Shown here piece after piece: positions 23,522 to 31,448 of a stretch of DNA of 32,672 nt. A model generated the notes under the pieces. It was not told where the DNA came from, made no database searches, and saw only the letters and a list, made by a program, of their open reading frames with translations. The position numbers and the translations under genes are program-made. Position 1 is the first letter of the stretch, and every line of letters begins with the position of its first letter. The DNA is from Candidatus Bariatricus faecipullorum (lineage in GTDB: Bacteria; Bacillota; Clostridia; Lachnospirales; Lachnospiraceae). The stretch lies in the NCBI GenBank assembly GCA_019118525.1, contig DWYV01000054.1, forward strand, positions 1-32,672, in the 5' to 3' direction.

Positions 23522-25675
23522 ATGGATATTAACCAGAAAATTGCAGACGAATTACAGATAAAACGGTGGCAGGCAGACGCGGCCATCAAACTGATAGATG
23601 AAGGGAACACCATCCCCTTTATTGCCCGGTACCGGAAAGAGGCTCACGGAACCCTGGACGATGAACAGCTCCGGAAGCTGGCGGAACGGCTGACCTACCT
23701 GCGAAACCTGGAAGAGAAAAAGGAGCAGGTGCTTTCCTCGATTGAAGAGCAGGGAAAACTGACGGAGGAACTGAAAGCGCAGATTCTGGCGGCGGAAACC
23801 CAGGTGCTGGTGGACGACCTGTACCGTCCTTACCGCCCGAAACGGCGGACCCGTGCCACCGTGGCGAAAGAAAAAGGCCTGGAGCCTCTGGCGGCGCTGA
23901 TTCGTCTTCAGAATACAAAACAGTCCCTGGAAGAAATGGCCGCTCCTTTTGTGTCGGAAGAAAAAGGAGTGGGAAGCATCCAGGAGGCCATCGGCGGGGC
24001 GAAGGACATTCTGGCGGAAGCGGTATCCGATGAGGCCCAGTACCGGACCTATATCCGGAACCTGACATTCCGGAAAGGAAAACTGGTGTCCGTGGCAAAA
24101 GATGAAAAAGCCCAGTCCGTGTATGAGATGTACTATGACTTTGAAGAGGCCCTGGCAAAAATGGCCGGCCACCGGGTGCTGGCGGTGAACCGGGGAGAAA
24201 AAGAAAAGTTCCTGACTGTGAAAATCGAGGCGCCCCAGGAAGACATTCTCCGGTACCTGGAAAAGAAAATCATTACCCGTGACAATCCGGTCACCACTCC
24301 CGTTTTAAAAGAAGTGGCAGAGGACAGTTATCAGCGCCTCATTGCCCCGGCCATCGAGCGGGAAATCCGCAGTGAACTGACGGCAAAGGCAGAAGACGGG
24401 GCCATTCTGGTGTTTGGAAAAAACCTGGAACAGCTTCTTATGCAGCCGCCCATTTCCGGACAGGTTGTACTGGGGTGGGACCCGGCTTTTCGTACCGGCT
24501 GTAAGCTGGCCGTGGTAGACGCCACGGGAAAGGTTATCGGTACCACGGTCATTTACCCCACCGCGCCCACCACGCCGAAAAAGATTCAGGCGGCGAAGGA
24601 TCTGCTGAAGAAAATCATTGAAAAATATCACATTACGCTGATTTCCCTGGGAAACGGTACGGCTTCCCGGGAATCCGAGCAGTTTATCGTGGAACTCTTA
24701 AAAGAGATTCCGCAGAAAGTACAGTATGTCATTGTAAGCGAGGCCGGTGCGTCTGTCTACTCCGCCAGTAAGATTGCTACAGAGGAATTCCCGAAGTTTG
24801 ACGTAGGACAGCGAAGCGCCACGTCCATAGCGAGACGGATTCAGGACCCGCTGGCAGAGCTGGTGAAAATCGACCCCAAATCCATCGGAGTAGGCCAGTA
24901 CCAGCACGATATGAACCAGAAAAAATTAAGCGAAGCCCTCACAGGTGTGGTGGAGGACTGTGTAAATAAGGTCGGTGTGGATTTAAATACAGCCTCTGCG
25001 CCCCTGCTTTCCTACATCTCCGGAATTTCCGGTACCATCGCAAAAAATATCGTGGCTTACCGGGAAGAAAACGGCCGCTTCCAGAACCGGAAAGACCTTT
25101 TGAAAGTACCGAAGCTGGGACCGAAAGCGTACGAGCAGTGTGCCGGTTTTCTGCGTATCCGCGGCGGAGAGAACCCGCTGGACAATACCGGCGTCCATCC
25201 CGAATCCTATGAGGCGGCCCAGAACCTTCTGAAAAAACAGGGCTTTACCCTGGAAGATGTGGCGGAAGGAAAACTGACCGGACTTTCCCTGACCATCCGG
25301 GACTACAAAAAACTGGCGGAGGAACTGGGAGTCGGAGAAATCACCCTTCGGGATATTGTGAAAGAACTGGAAAAACCGGGAAGAGACCCCAGAGATGAGA
25401 TGCCAAAGCCCATCCTCCGCACAGACGTACTGGAGATGAAAGACTTAAAAGAAGGCATGATTCTTAAGGGAACGGTCAGAAATGTGATTGATTTTGGCGT
25501 GTTTGTGGATATCGGGGTACACCAGGACGGTCTGGTGCACATTTCCCAGATTACAGACCGCTATATTAAACATCCCCTGGAAGCGGTCAGCGTAGGGGAT
25601 GTGGTAGACGTAAAAGTAATGAGTGTGGATTTGCAGAAAAAGAGAATCCAGCTTACAATGCGGGGGATTCATTAG
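23522..25675 (+). CDS. tex: Tex family RNA-binding transcription accessory protein
   Basis: A 717-aa protein with the full Tex order: N-terminal helical part (MDINQKIADELQI, NTIPFIARYRKEAHGTLD), a YqgF-like RNase H-fold (VLGWDPAFRTGCKLAVVD), a helix-hairpin-helix pair (LNTASAPLLSYISGISG, LLKVPKLGPKAYEQCAGFLRI) and a C-terminal S1 RNA-binding domain (LKEGMILKGTVRNVIDFGVFVDIG). Tex binds nucleic acids and affects transcription and stress tolerance. I choose the ATG at 23522 from homology and an upstream GAGAGGA; the frame open to 23414 contains the promoter. The last 23 bp overlap the DUF1275 gene on the other strand. Confidence 0.95.
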   Translation: MDINQKIADELQIKRWQADAAIKLIDEGNTIPFIARYRKEAHGTLDDEQLRKLAERLTYLRNLEEKKEQVLSSIEEQGKLTEELKAQILAAETQVLVDDLYRPYRPKRRTRATVAKEKGLEPLAALIRLQNTKQSLEEMAAPFVSEEKGVGSIQEAIGGAKDILAEAVSDEAQYRTYIRNLTFRKGKLVSVAKDEKAQSVYEMYYDFEEALAKMAGHRVLAVNRGEKEKFLTVKIEAPQEDILRYLEKKIITRDNPVTTPVLKEVAEDSYQRLIAPAIEREIRSELTAKAEDGAILVFGKNLEQLLMQPPISGQVVLGWDPAFRTGCKLAVVDATGKVIGTTVIYPTAPTTPKKIQAAKDLLKKIIEKYHITLISLGNGTASRESEQFIVELLKEIPQKVQYVIVSEAGASVYSASKIATEEFPKFDVGQRSATSIARRIQDPLAELVKIDPKSIGVGQYQHDMNQKKLSEALTGVVEDCVNKVGVDLNTASAPLLSYISGISGTIAKNIVAYREENGRFQNRKDLLKVPKLGPKAYEQCAGFLRIRGGENPLDNTGVHPESYEAAQNLLKKQGFTLEDVAEGKLTGLSLTIRDYKKLAEELGVGEITLRDIVKELEKPGRDPRDEMPKPILRTDVLEMKDLKEGMILKGTVRNVIDFGVFVDIGVHQDGLVHISQITDRYIKHPLEAVSVGDVVDVKVMSVDLQKKRIQLTMRGIH

Positions 25676-26315
25676 ATTCCCTGCAGGCGGAAAGTTCCAG
25701 GGCAAATGCGGCCGCCAGGGGCAGCAGGCAGAGCCAGGAGGTGTGAAGGCCGAAGGACAGCCACAGCAGGTAGGAGACAGCCACGCCGCTGTGGAAGGAA
25801 AGCAGGGTCTTTCCGTAAAATTTTGCCTTCGGCAGATGAGATTTATTGCGATTCAGCACAAGTTCCGCAGAGGCCATGGTAAACTGCTTCAGGTTATTGG
25901 TGGAAAAGATGGTGGAACTGTTAAAACCGGCGGCGCCGGAGAAGCAGCTCCACTGGAAGGCCATGGCGAAAAACAGGGGATACAGTCCCAGGACCGGTGA
26001 AATGCCCTTTGGGAGAAAGCCCAGAACCAGTGCGGCCAGTCCGTCAAAACAGATACTGAGAAGACGCAGGTTTACTGTGCTGTGACGGGGAAGCCAGACG
26101 GCCAGGGCCACGGCGCACATATAGAGCAGGAGTCCTCCGGCCCGCAGAACAAACTCGGCCAGATTGTGGCCCAGAATGTCTGTGACCAGATAAATCATAT
26201 TGGCTGTCTGAGCCGAGCCGAATAAATCACAGAAATTTAAAATGGCGTAAACGCCCAGAAAACCTCCGTTAAATGACATCAGATAATGTAACTGCTCCTG
26301 CTTTTTGCTGTCCAT
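25653..26315 (-). CDS. DUF1275 (YoaK-like) membrane protein
   Basis: A 220-aa membrane protein with about six hydrophobic segments. Family features include an early FNGGFLGVYAIL helix, a conserved N in the first helices and AFQWSCFSGAAGFNSSTIF near the middle, resembling the QN-containing motif of DUF1275 proteins. Function is not established. GGGAGGA precedes the ATG at 26315. Its 3' end runs 23 bp into the convergent tex gene, and no terminator separates the two. Confidence 0.78.
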   Translation of the reverse strand: MDSKKQEQLHYLMSFNGGFLGVYAILNFCDLFGSAQTANMIYLVTDILGHNLAEFVLRAGGLLLYMCAVALAVWLPRHSTVNLRLLSICFDGLAALVLGFLPKGISPVLGLYPLFFAMAFQWSCFSGAAGFNSSTIFSTNNLKQFTMASAELVLNRNKSHLPKAKFYGKTLLSFHSGVAVSYLLWLSFGLHTSWLCLLPLAAAFALELSACRESNESPAL

Positions 26316-26361
26316 ACCGATTCCTCCCTGCAGATGTGCGGCTGAAACTTTTTCCGAAAGT

Positions 26362-26389
26362 ATTATAGCACTTCTGGGAAAAGTCGCAA
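26362..26389 (-). promoter_or_regulatory. Promoter of the DUF1275 gene
   Basis: On the minus strand TTGCGA (26384-26389) and TATAAT (26362-26367) are 16 bp apart with TGC in front of the -10 (extended -10). Confidence 0.6.
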
Positions 26390-26408
26390 GACAGAAAAGA
26401 AAAAACTA

Positions 26409-26437
26409 TTGTATTCCGGCTGAGAATGCAGTATAAT
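26409..26437 (+). promoter_or_regulatory. Promoter of the FMN riboswitch and ribU
   Basis: TTGTAT (26409-26414) and a perfect TATAAT (26432-26437) are 17 bp apart. Transcription would start near 26444, about 15 bases before the riboswitch aptamer. Confidence 0.65.
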
Positions 26438-26458
26438 AGCGTCAGAAATAAGAAGAAA

Positions 26459-26570
26459 TCTTCGGGGCGGGGTGCGATTCCCCACCGGCGGTAACAGTCC
26501 GCGACCCATAGGAAATATGGCTGATTTGGTGAAATTCCAAAACCGACAGTATAGTCTGGATGAGAGAAGA
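26459..26570 (+). ncRNA. FMN riboswitch (RFN element)
   Basis: The aptamer shows the conserved segments of the RFN element in order: TCTTCGGGGCGGGG, ATTCCCCACCGGCGGT, AGTCCGCGACCC, CTGATTTGGTGAAATTCC, AAACCGACAGTATAGTCTGGATG and GAGAGAAGA (each given in part). The ends pair as TCTTC (26459-26463) with GAAGA (26566-26570). When FMN binds, the downstream terminator at 26607-26626 should form and stop transcription into ribU. Confidence 0.96.
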
Positions 26571-26606
26571 GAATCTGTTATTTTCATAAAAAGATTGCAG
26601 ATGACG

Positions 26607-26636
26607 CCCCGGCAGATATGCCGGGGTTCTTTATTT
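26607..26636 (+). terminator. Riboswitch-controlled terminator
   Basis: An 8-bp stem (CCCCGGCA at 26607-26614 with TGCCGGGG at 26619-26626, loop GATA) is followed by TTCTTTATTT. It lies about 36 bases after the FMN aptamer and is the expression platform before ribU. Confidence 0.88.
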
Positions 26637-26723
26637 GGCAGGAAACACCGTTTCCGGTCAAATAAAAATCAGCAGAAGATATTCTTCCTTTCTATTATAA
26701 AAAGTATAAGGAGAGCGATAAAA

Positions 26724-27356
26724 ATGAGTACAGATGTAATGACAAAAAACAGGGTACAGCCCAGAATGAGTGTGAAGATGGTAACGAAAATCGGCATGCT
26801 TGGCGCACTTTCCACCATCCTGATGCTGTTTGAGATTCCCCTTCCGTTCGCGCCCAGCTTTTATGAACTGGACTTCAGTGAAGTACCGGTTCTGATTGGC
26901 GCTTTTGCCATGGGACCGGCGGCCGGCGCCCTGACAGAACTGGTAAAAATTCTTCTGAATTTTATCATTAACGGAACCGATACGGCAGGAGTGGGAGAAC
27001 TGGCAAACTTTCTGATTGGATGCAGCCTCTGCATCCCGGCTTCCGTCATTTACCGGAAGCTTCACACAAGAACCGGCGCAATCATCGGCATGCTCACCGG
27101 TACCGTACTGATGGCGGCAGTAGGATGCGTCCTGAATGCATATGTACTGCTTCCGGCGTACTCCGTGGCGTTCCAGATGCCTCTGGACGCGCTGGTGGCA
27201 ATGGGAACCGCAGTGAACAGTTCCGTGGACAGCCTGCTGACCTTCGTACTGTTCGCCGTAGCTCCGTTCAACCTCTTAAAAGGAGTTCTGGTATCGGCCA
27301 TCGTATTCCTGATTTATAAAAAAATCAGCCCCATTCTGAAAATGGGAGCCAATTAA
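26724..27356 (+). CDS. ribU: ECF transporter riboflavin-binding subunit RibU
   Basis: A 210-aa membrane protein that binds riboflavin for an energy-coupling factor transporter. After a short N-terminal extension come about six membrane helices; family features are MVTKIGMLGALSTILMLFE in the first helix and FYELDFSEVPVLIGAFAMGPAAG in the loop and second helix. The shared EcfA, EcfA' and EcfT parts are not in the window, as is usual for group II ECF systems. The FMN riboswitch upstream confirms the ligand. I choose the ATG at 26724 (AAGGAGAG upstream); the frame open to 26472 runs through the riboswitch. A terminator follows. Confidence 0.95.
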   Translation: MSTDVMTKNRVQPRMSVKMVTKIGMLGALSTILMLFEIPLPFAPSFYELDFSEVPVLIGAFAMGPAAGALTELVKILLNFIINGTDTAGVGELANFLIGCSLCIPASVIYRKLHTRTGAIIGMLTGTVLMAAVGCVLNAYVLLPAYSVAFQMPLDALVAMGTAVNSSVDSLLTFVLFAVAPFNLLKGVLVSAIVFLIYKKISPILKMGAN

Positions 27357-27373
27357 AAATCATGAGACAGTGC

Positions 27374-27415
27374 AGGGAGGGCGCCCCGTAACGGGTCCCC
27401 TCCTTTTTCTTTCCT
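27374..27415 (+). terminator. Terminator behind ribU
   Basis: A two-part hairpin with outer arms GGGAGGG and CCCCTCC and an inner CCCG-TAA-CGGG is followed by TTTTTCTTTCC. The tail overlaps the -35 of the next promoter. Confidence 0.85.
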
Positions 27416-27443
27416 TGTTTTGGAAGTCCTCTTATGGTATAAT
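27415..27443 (+). promoter_or_regulatory. Promoter of the tsaE-ispD gene cluster
   Basis: TTGTTT (27415-27420) and TATAAT (27438-27443) are 17 bp apart, and TGG directly before the -10 gives an extended -10. The -35 lies in the T-rich tail of the ribU terminator. Confidence 0.65.
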
Positions 27444-27498
27444 ATCGCCGAATAAAGTGAAAGTCCGTTACGTGACATTATAGAAGGAAGGACATGCC

Positions 27499-27951
27499 AT
27501 GACAGTTGAGACCAGAAGTCCGGAGGAGACCTTTGCCCTGGGAGAGAAGATGGGGCGCCAGGCCGTGCCCGGAGAGATTCTGACGCTGAAGGGAGATCTG
27601 GGGACGGGAAAAACCGTGTTTACCCAGGGATTTGCCCGGGGACTGGGAATTGAAGAACCGGTCAGCAGTCCCACATTTACGATAGTGCAGGTTTACGGGG
27701 AAGGGCGGCTGCCCTTCTATCATTTTGACGTGTACCGGATTGAGGACATCGACGAGATGGAAGAAATCGGGTACGAAGACTGTTTTTACGGAGAAGGCGT
27801 CTGCCTGATAGAATGGGCGGAGAAAATCGAAGAGCTCCTTCCCGGAAAGCGGAAAAGCATAACGATAGAAAAAGACCTGGAACAGGGATTTGATTTTCGA
27901 AAGATTACAATAGAAGAAATAGAAGAGAGGGAATCAGAATGCGGATTTTAG
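27499..27951 (+). CDS. tsaE: tRNA t6A synthesis ATPase TsaE
   Basis: A 150-aa P-loop ATPase needed with TsaB and TsaD to load threonylcarbamoyl onto A37 of ANN-decoding tRNAs. Walker A is GDLGTGKT at 32-39; the family motifs SSPTFTIVQVY, YHFDVYRI and LIEWAE are present. It begins the cluster behind its own promoter, with GGAAGGA before the ATG. Its last 13 bp overlap tsaB. Confidence 0.96.
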   Translation: MTVETRSPEETFALGEKMGRQAVPGEILTLKGDLGTGKTVFTQGFARGLGIEEPVSSPTFTIVQVYGEGRLPFYHFDVYRIEDIDEMEEIGYEDCFYGEGVCLIEWAEKIEELLPGKRKSITIEKDLEQGFDFRKITIEEIEERESECGF

Positions 27952-28697
27952 CGCTGGACAGCTCCGGGCTGGTGGCCACGGTGGCTGTTGTGGAGGAGGA
28001 TAAAACACTGGCCGAGTATACGGTGAATTATAAAAAAACACATTCCCAGACACTCCTGCCCATGCTGGATGAGATTGTGAAAATGACGGAGCTTGACCTG
28101 GCGTCCATCGACGCCATTGCCGTGGCAGGAGGACCGGGCTCCTTTACCGGACTCCGTATCGGCTCGGCTACGGCCAAGGGGCTGGGGCTTGCCCTGGGGA
28201 AACCGCTGATTCATATCCCCACGGTGGATGCTCTGGCCTGGAACCTCTGGGGAACCGCCTCTCTGGTCTGTCCCATTATGGATGCCAGAAGAAATCAGGT
28301 GTATACCGGGATTTACACCTTCCGGGAAGGGAAACTGGTGGTGCTGGAATCCCAGATGGCTGTGGGAATTGAGGAACTGGCAGAGAGGCTGAAAAAATAC
28401 GAAGGGACTGTGATTTTCCTGGGGGACGGCGTCCCGGTGCACAGGGAAAAACTGGAAAAAGACCTTCTGGCAGGGCGGGATATTCTGTTTGCCCCGCCGC
28501 ACATGAGCCATCAGCGGGCAGCGTCCGTGGGTGCTCTTGGCATCCAGTATTATAAGGAAGGAAAAACCGAAACCGCCGCGGAGCATAAGCCGGACTATCT
28601 GCGCCTTTCCCAGGCAGAGAGAGAACGCGCAGAAAGAGAGCGCGCAGAAAGAGAGCGCGCAGAAAAAGAAGGTGCCGGGAAGGAACCGGTATGCTGA
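27939..28697 (+). CDS. tsaB: tRNA t6A synthesis protein TsaB with a repeated C-terminal tail
   Basis: A 252-aa ASKHA-fold scaffold protein that pairs with TsaD. Typical motifs are ILALDSSG at the start and GGPGSFTGLRIG at 64-75; HxxxE-type metal ligands are absent as expected for TsaB. The family part ends near PDYLRLSQ (about residue 224). After it comes a tail of AERER repeats (15-bp DNA period at 28614-28673) ending in EPVC. The ATG overlaps tsaE by 13 bp with GAGGGA upstream; the stop overlaps the rimI start by 7 bp, so all three are coupled. Confidence 0.95.
   Translation: MRILALDSSGLVATVAVVEEDKTLAEYTVNYKKTHSQTLLPMLDEIVKMTELDLASIDAIAVAGGPGSFTGLRIGSATAKGLGLALGKPLIHIPTVDALAWNLWGTASLVCPIMDARRNQVYTGIYTFREGKLVVLESQMAVGIEELAERLKKYEGTVIFLGDGVPVHREKLEKDLLAGRDILFAPPHMSHQRAASVGALGIQYYKEGKTETAAEHKPDYLRLSQAERERAERERAERERAEKEGAGKEPVC
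28614..28673 (+). repeat. Four 15-bp tandem repeats inside tsaB
   Basis: The units begin at 28614, 28629, 28644 and 28659. Units 2 and 3 are identical (GCAGAAAGAGAGCGC); units 1 and 4 diverge. Each encodes AERER or a close variant. The period is a multiple of three, so copy changes would keep the frame. Confidence 0.85.
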
Positions 28698-29179
28698 TGT
28701 TCCGGAATATCTGTCCGGAGGAGGAGGGGCTTATCCGGGAGACTGCCCTGATGGAGCAGGAAATTTTTCCGGACCCCTGGAGCAGCCGGGAGATTGCTTC
28801 CACGGCGGCACAGAAGCAGACCTTCTGTATGGCGGCGCTGGAAAACGAAGAAGTGCAGGGGTATTTTTTCTGTTACTATGTGCTGGATGAATGCGAGATT
28901 GCGCGGATAGCAGTACGTGCTTCCTGCCGAAGAAGCGGAGTAGGACGCCGTCTGCTTTCCGAAATGGAAGAAAAATGCAGCAGTCTTGGAATCCGCCGAA
29001 TCATGCTGGAAGTAAGAGAGAGTAATATGCCGGCCATTTCCTTTTACCGGAAAAACGGATTTGTGACAGAGGGACGGCGAAGGGGTTACTACCCGGGCAG
29101 TCCGCCGGAAGACGCGGTCCTGATGGGAAAAGAACTGCCAGCAGTTCCCACTGGAACGGAGCCTTTGGCCGACGTATAA
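28691..29179 (+). CDS. rimI: Ribosomal protein S18 alanine N-acetyltransferase RimI
   Basis: A 162-aa GNAT acetyltransferase. The acetyl-CoA loop is RRSGVG near residues 80-85 after EIARIAVRASC, and the ESNMPAISFYRKNGF segment is typical of RimI. RimI acetylates the N-terminus of ribosomal protein S18 and is commonly placed between tsaB and tsaD. AAGGA lies seven bases before the ATG at 28691, overlapping the tsaB end. The C-terminal stretch PTGTEPLADV is beyond the usual domain end. Confidence 0.92.
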   Translation: MLMFRNICPEEEGLIRETALMEQEIFPDPWSSREIASTAAQKQTFCMAALENEEVQGYFFCYYVLDECEIARIAVRASCRRSGVGRRLLSEMEEKCSSLGIRRIMLEVRESNMPAISFYRKNGFVTEGRRRGYYPGSPPEDAVLMGKELPAVPTGTEPLADV

Positions 29180-29202
29180 TACAGGCGTAAACAAAAAAGA
29201 AA

Positions 29203-29221
29203 AACACGGAACAGACGTGTT
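29203..29221 (+). promoter_or_regulatory. Small leader hairpin before the CxxC protein gene
   Basis: AACACG (29203-29208) pairs with CGTGTT (29216-29221) around seven bases, ending four bases before the AAGGAGG of the next gene. A TATAAT at 29175-29180 overlaps the rimI stop codon but has no good -35, so a separate promoter is uncertain. Confidence 0.35.
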
Positions 29222-29237
29222 ACTAAGGAGGAATTGT

Positions 29238-29480
29238 ATGCGCCAGTTTCAGGAATGCCAGACCACGGAAAGAGAGATGACAAAAGTTATCTGCAACTGC
29301 TGTGGAAAGGAAATAGATGTAAAAAATGGAATCCCCCGGGAGGATTTCCTGACTGTGGAAAAGCAGTGGGGATATTTTTCCGGAAAGGATGGAGAAACGC
29401 ACCGGTTTGAGCTTTGCGAAGAGTGCTATGACCGGCTGACGGCTTCCTTCCGGATTCCGGTGGAGACAGAAGAAAAGTAA
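29238..29480 (+). CDS. Small CxxC protein of unknown function in the t6A cluster
   Basis: An 80-aa protein with two cysteine pairs, ICNCCGKEI near residues 18-26 and LCEECYDRL near 62-70, the spacing of a zinc ribbon. The rest is charged and soluble, with no signal peptide or membrane segment. The start is the ATG at 29238, six bases after a perfect AAGGAGG; the longer frame from 29217 would start inside the hairpin. I do not recognise a characterised family. It lies between rimI and rnz, 9 bp before the latter, so a role in RNA or translation is possible but unproven. Confidence 0.75.
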   Translation: MRQFQECQTTEREMTKVICNCCGKEIDVKNGIPREDFLTVEKQWGYFSGKDGETHRFELCEECYDRLTASFRIPVETEEK

Positions 29481-29489
29481 GGAGAAGCT

Positions 29490-30407
29490 ATGTTAGATGT
29501 ATGCCTGCTGGGATGCGGCGGAATGATGCCGCTTCCCTACCGGTGGCTGACTGCCCTGATGACCCGGTTCAACGGAAGTCACCTTCTGATTGACTGCGGA
29601 GAGGGCACCCAGATTGCCATTAAAGAAAAAGGATGGAGCTTTAAGCCCATTGACATTATCTGTTTTACCCATTACCACGGGGACCATATCAGCGGTCTGC
29701 CGGGGCTTTTGCTGACCATGGGAAATGCGGACCGGACGGAACCGCTGACCCTGGTGGGGCCAAGGGGTCTGGAGCGTGTGGTAAATTCTCTGCGCGTGAT
29801 TGCGCCGGAGCTGCCCTTCCCCCTGGAATTCATTGAGATTACGGAGCCGGAGCAGGTTATTCATATGAAAGGGTACAAGATTACGGCCTTCCGTGTGAAA
29901 CACAATGTCATCTGCTATGGCTATACCATAGAAATTGAGCGGGCAGGCAGATTCGACGTGAAACGGGCCACAGAGCAGGGAATCCCGCGGCAGATGTGGG
30001 GTCACCTGCAGAAAGGCGAAACCATGGAGCTGGATGGCCGGATTCTTACACCGGATATGGTGCTGGGACCACCCCGGAAGGGAATCAGGCTGACGTACTG
30101 CACCGATACCAGACCCACAGAGTCCATCCGGGAACATGCGGAAGGGTCGGATCTGTTTATCTGTGAAGGCATGTACGGAGAGAAAGAAAAAGCGGCCAAG
30201 GCCGTGGAATATAAACACATGACGTTTTATGAGGCGGCAAAGCTGGCGAAGGGAGCCGGGGTGAAGGAAATGTGGCTGACCCATTACAGCCCCTCCCTTA
30301 CCAGGCCGGAAGAATACATGAAAGCAGTGCGGGATATTTTTCCCCAGGCGTTCCCGGGAAAAGACGGGATGAGTGTAGAACTGGATTTTCAGGATGAAGA
30401 AGGATAA
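29490..30407 (+). CDS. rnz: Ribonuclease Z
   Basis: A 305-aa metallo-beta-lactamase-fold nuclease that cuts the 3' trailer of tRNA precursors. The zinc motif THYHGDH gives H61, H63, D65 and H66; further ligands lie in VKHN, YCTDT and WLTHYSP. The region around residues 155-200 corresponds to the flexible arm that grips tRNA. This matters here because the two nearby tRNA genes do not encode CCA. AAGGAG precedes the ATG, and tsaD follows after 12 bp. Confidence 0.92.
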   Translation: MLDVCLLGCGGMMPLPYRWLTALMTRFNGSHLLIDCGEGTQIAIKEKGWSFKPIDIICFTHYHGDHISGLPGLLLTMGNADRTEPLTLVGPRGLERVVNSLRVIAPELPFPLEFIEITEPEQVIHMKGYKITAFRVKHNVICYGYTIEIERAGRFDVKRATEQGIPRQMWGHLQKGETMELDGRILTPDMVLGPPRKGIRLTYCTDTRPTESIREHAEGSDLFICEGMYGEKEKAAKAVEYKHMTFYEAAKLAKGAGVKEMWLTHYSPSLTRPEEYMKAVRDIFPQAFPGKDGMSVELDFQDEEG

Positions 30408-30419
30408 GGAAGTGGGAAG

Positions 30420-31448
30420 ATGGAAAAAGATATTCTGATTCTGGCGGTGGAGAGCTCCTGCGACGAGACAGCCGCGGCAGTGGTAAAAAATGGACGGGAT
30501 GTACGTTCCAATGTAATTTCCTCCCAGATTGAACTTCATAAGCTGTACGGCGGAGTGGTTCCGGAAATCGCTTCCCGGAAACATATCGAAAAAATCAACC
30601 AGGTCATTGAAGAGGCCCTTGCCCAGGCGGAAGTTACCCTGGACGATATCGACGCCATCGGCGTTACCTACGGGCCGGGGCTGGTAGGCGCCCTGCTGGT
30701 CGGCGTGGCTGAGGCGAAAGCCATTGCCTATGCCAAAGGACTGCCCCTGGTAGGCGTGCATCATATAGAAGGACATATTTCTGCAAATTACGTCGAACAT
30801 CCGGAACTGGAACCCCCGTTTCTCTGTCTGGTGGTATCCGGCGGACATACACATCTGGTCTGCGTACGGGATTACGGTAAATATGAAATCCTTGGCAGGA
30901 CCAGGGACGATGCGGCGGGAGAAGCCTTTGACAAAGTGGCGCGGGCCATTGGCCTCGGTTATCCGGGCGGTCCGAAGATTGACAGACTTTCCAGGGAAGG
31001 GAACCCGGACGCCATCTTTTTCCCACGGGCCCACATCGAGGACGCACCCTGTGATTTCAGTTTCAGCGGCGTAAAATCGGCAGTGCTGAATTACATTAAC
31101 GGCTGTCAGATGAAAGGGGAAACTTACAGTCAGGCAGATGTGGCTGCTTCTTTCCAGAAAGCTGTGACAGATGTGCTGACAGAGCATTCCATGCAGGCAG
31201 TCCGGGAAACAGGGCTGAAAAAATTCGCCATTGCGGGAGGCGTGGCTTCCAACAGCAGTCTGCGGGCCTCGCTGGAAGAAGCCTGCCGGAAGGAAGGAGT
31301 CAGATTTTACTATCCCTCCCCCATTTTCTGTACAGACAATGCGGCCATGATAGGAGCCGCCGCTTACTATGAGTATCTTGCGGGAACCCGGCACGGCTGG
31401 GACCTGAATGCAGTGCCGAACCTGAAACTGGGAGAAAGACAGGTGTAA
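30420..31448 (+). CDS. tsaD: tRNA threonylcarbamoyltransferase TsaD
   Basis: A 342-aa ASKHA-fold enzyme that transfers threonylcarbamoyl to A37 of tRNA. It shows [16 protein letters not shown] at the start, the metal-binding H115-x3-H119 in [29 protein letters not shown], and [12 protein letters not shown] towards the end. Length is typical. It works with TsaB and TsaE from the same cluster (and TsaC, not seen here). Its TAA overlaps the ispD start by one base. Confidence 0.97.
   Translation: MEKDILILAVESSCDETAAAVVKNGRDVRSNVISSQIELHKLYGGVVPEIASRKHIEKINQVIEEALAQAEVTLDDIDAIGVTYGPGLVGALLVGVAEAKAIAYAKGLPLVGVHHIEGHISANYVEHPELEPPFLCLVVSGGHTHLVCVRDYGKYEILGRTRDDAAGEAFDKVARAIGLGYPGGPKIDRLSREGNPDAIFFPRAHIEDAPCDFSFSGVKSAVLNYINGCQMKGETYSQADVAASFQKAVTDVLTEHSMQAVRETGLKKFAIAGGVASNSSLRASLEEACRKEGVRFYYPSPIFCTDNAAMIGAAAYYEYLAGTRHGWDLNAVPNLKLGERQV

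Noticed and set aside
26472-26723. Upstream extension of ribU
   Set aside because: The extra frame crosses the FMN riboswitch and its terminator; the start at 26724 has a proper ribosome binding site.
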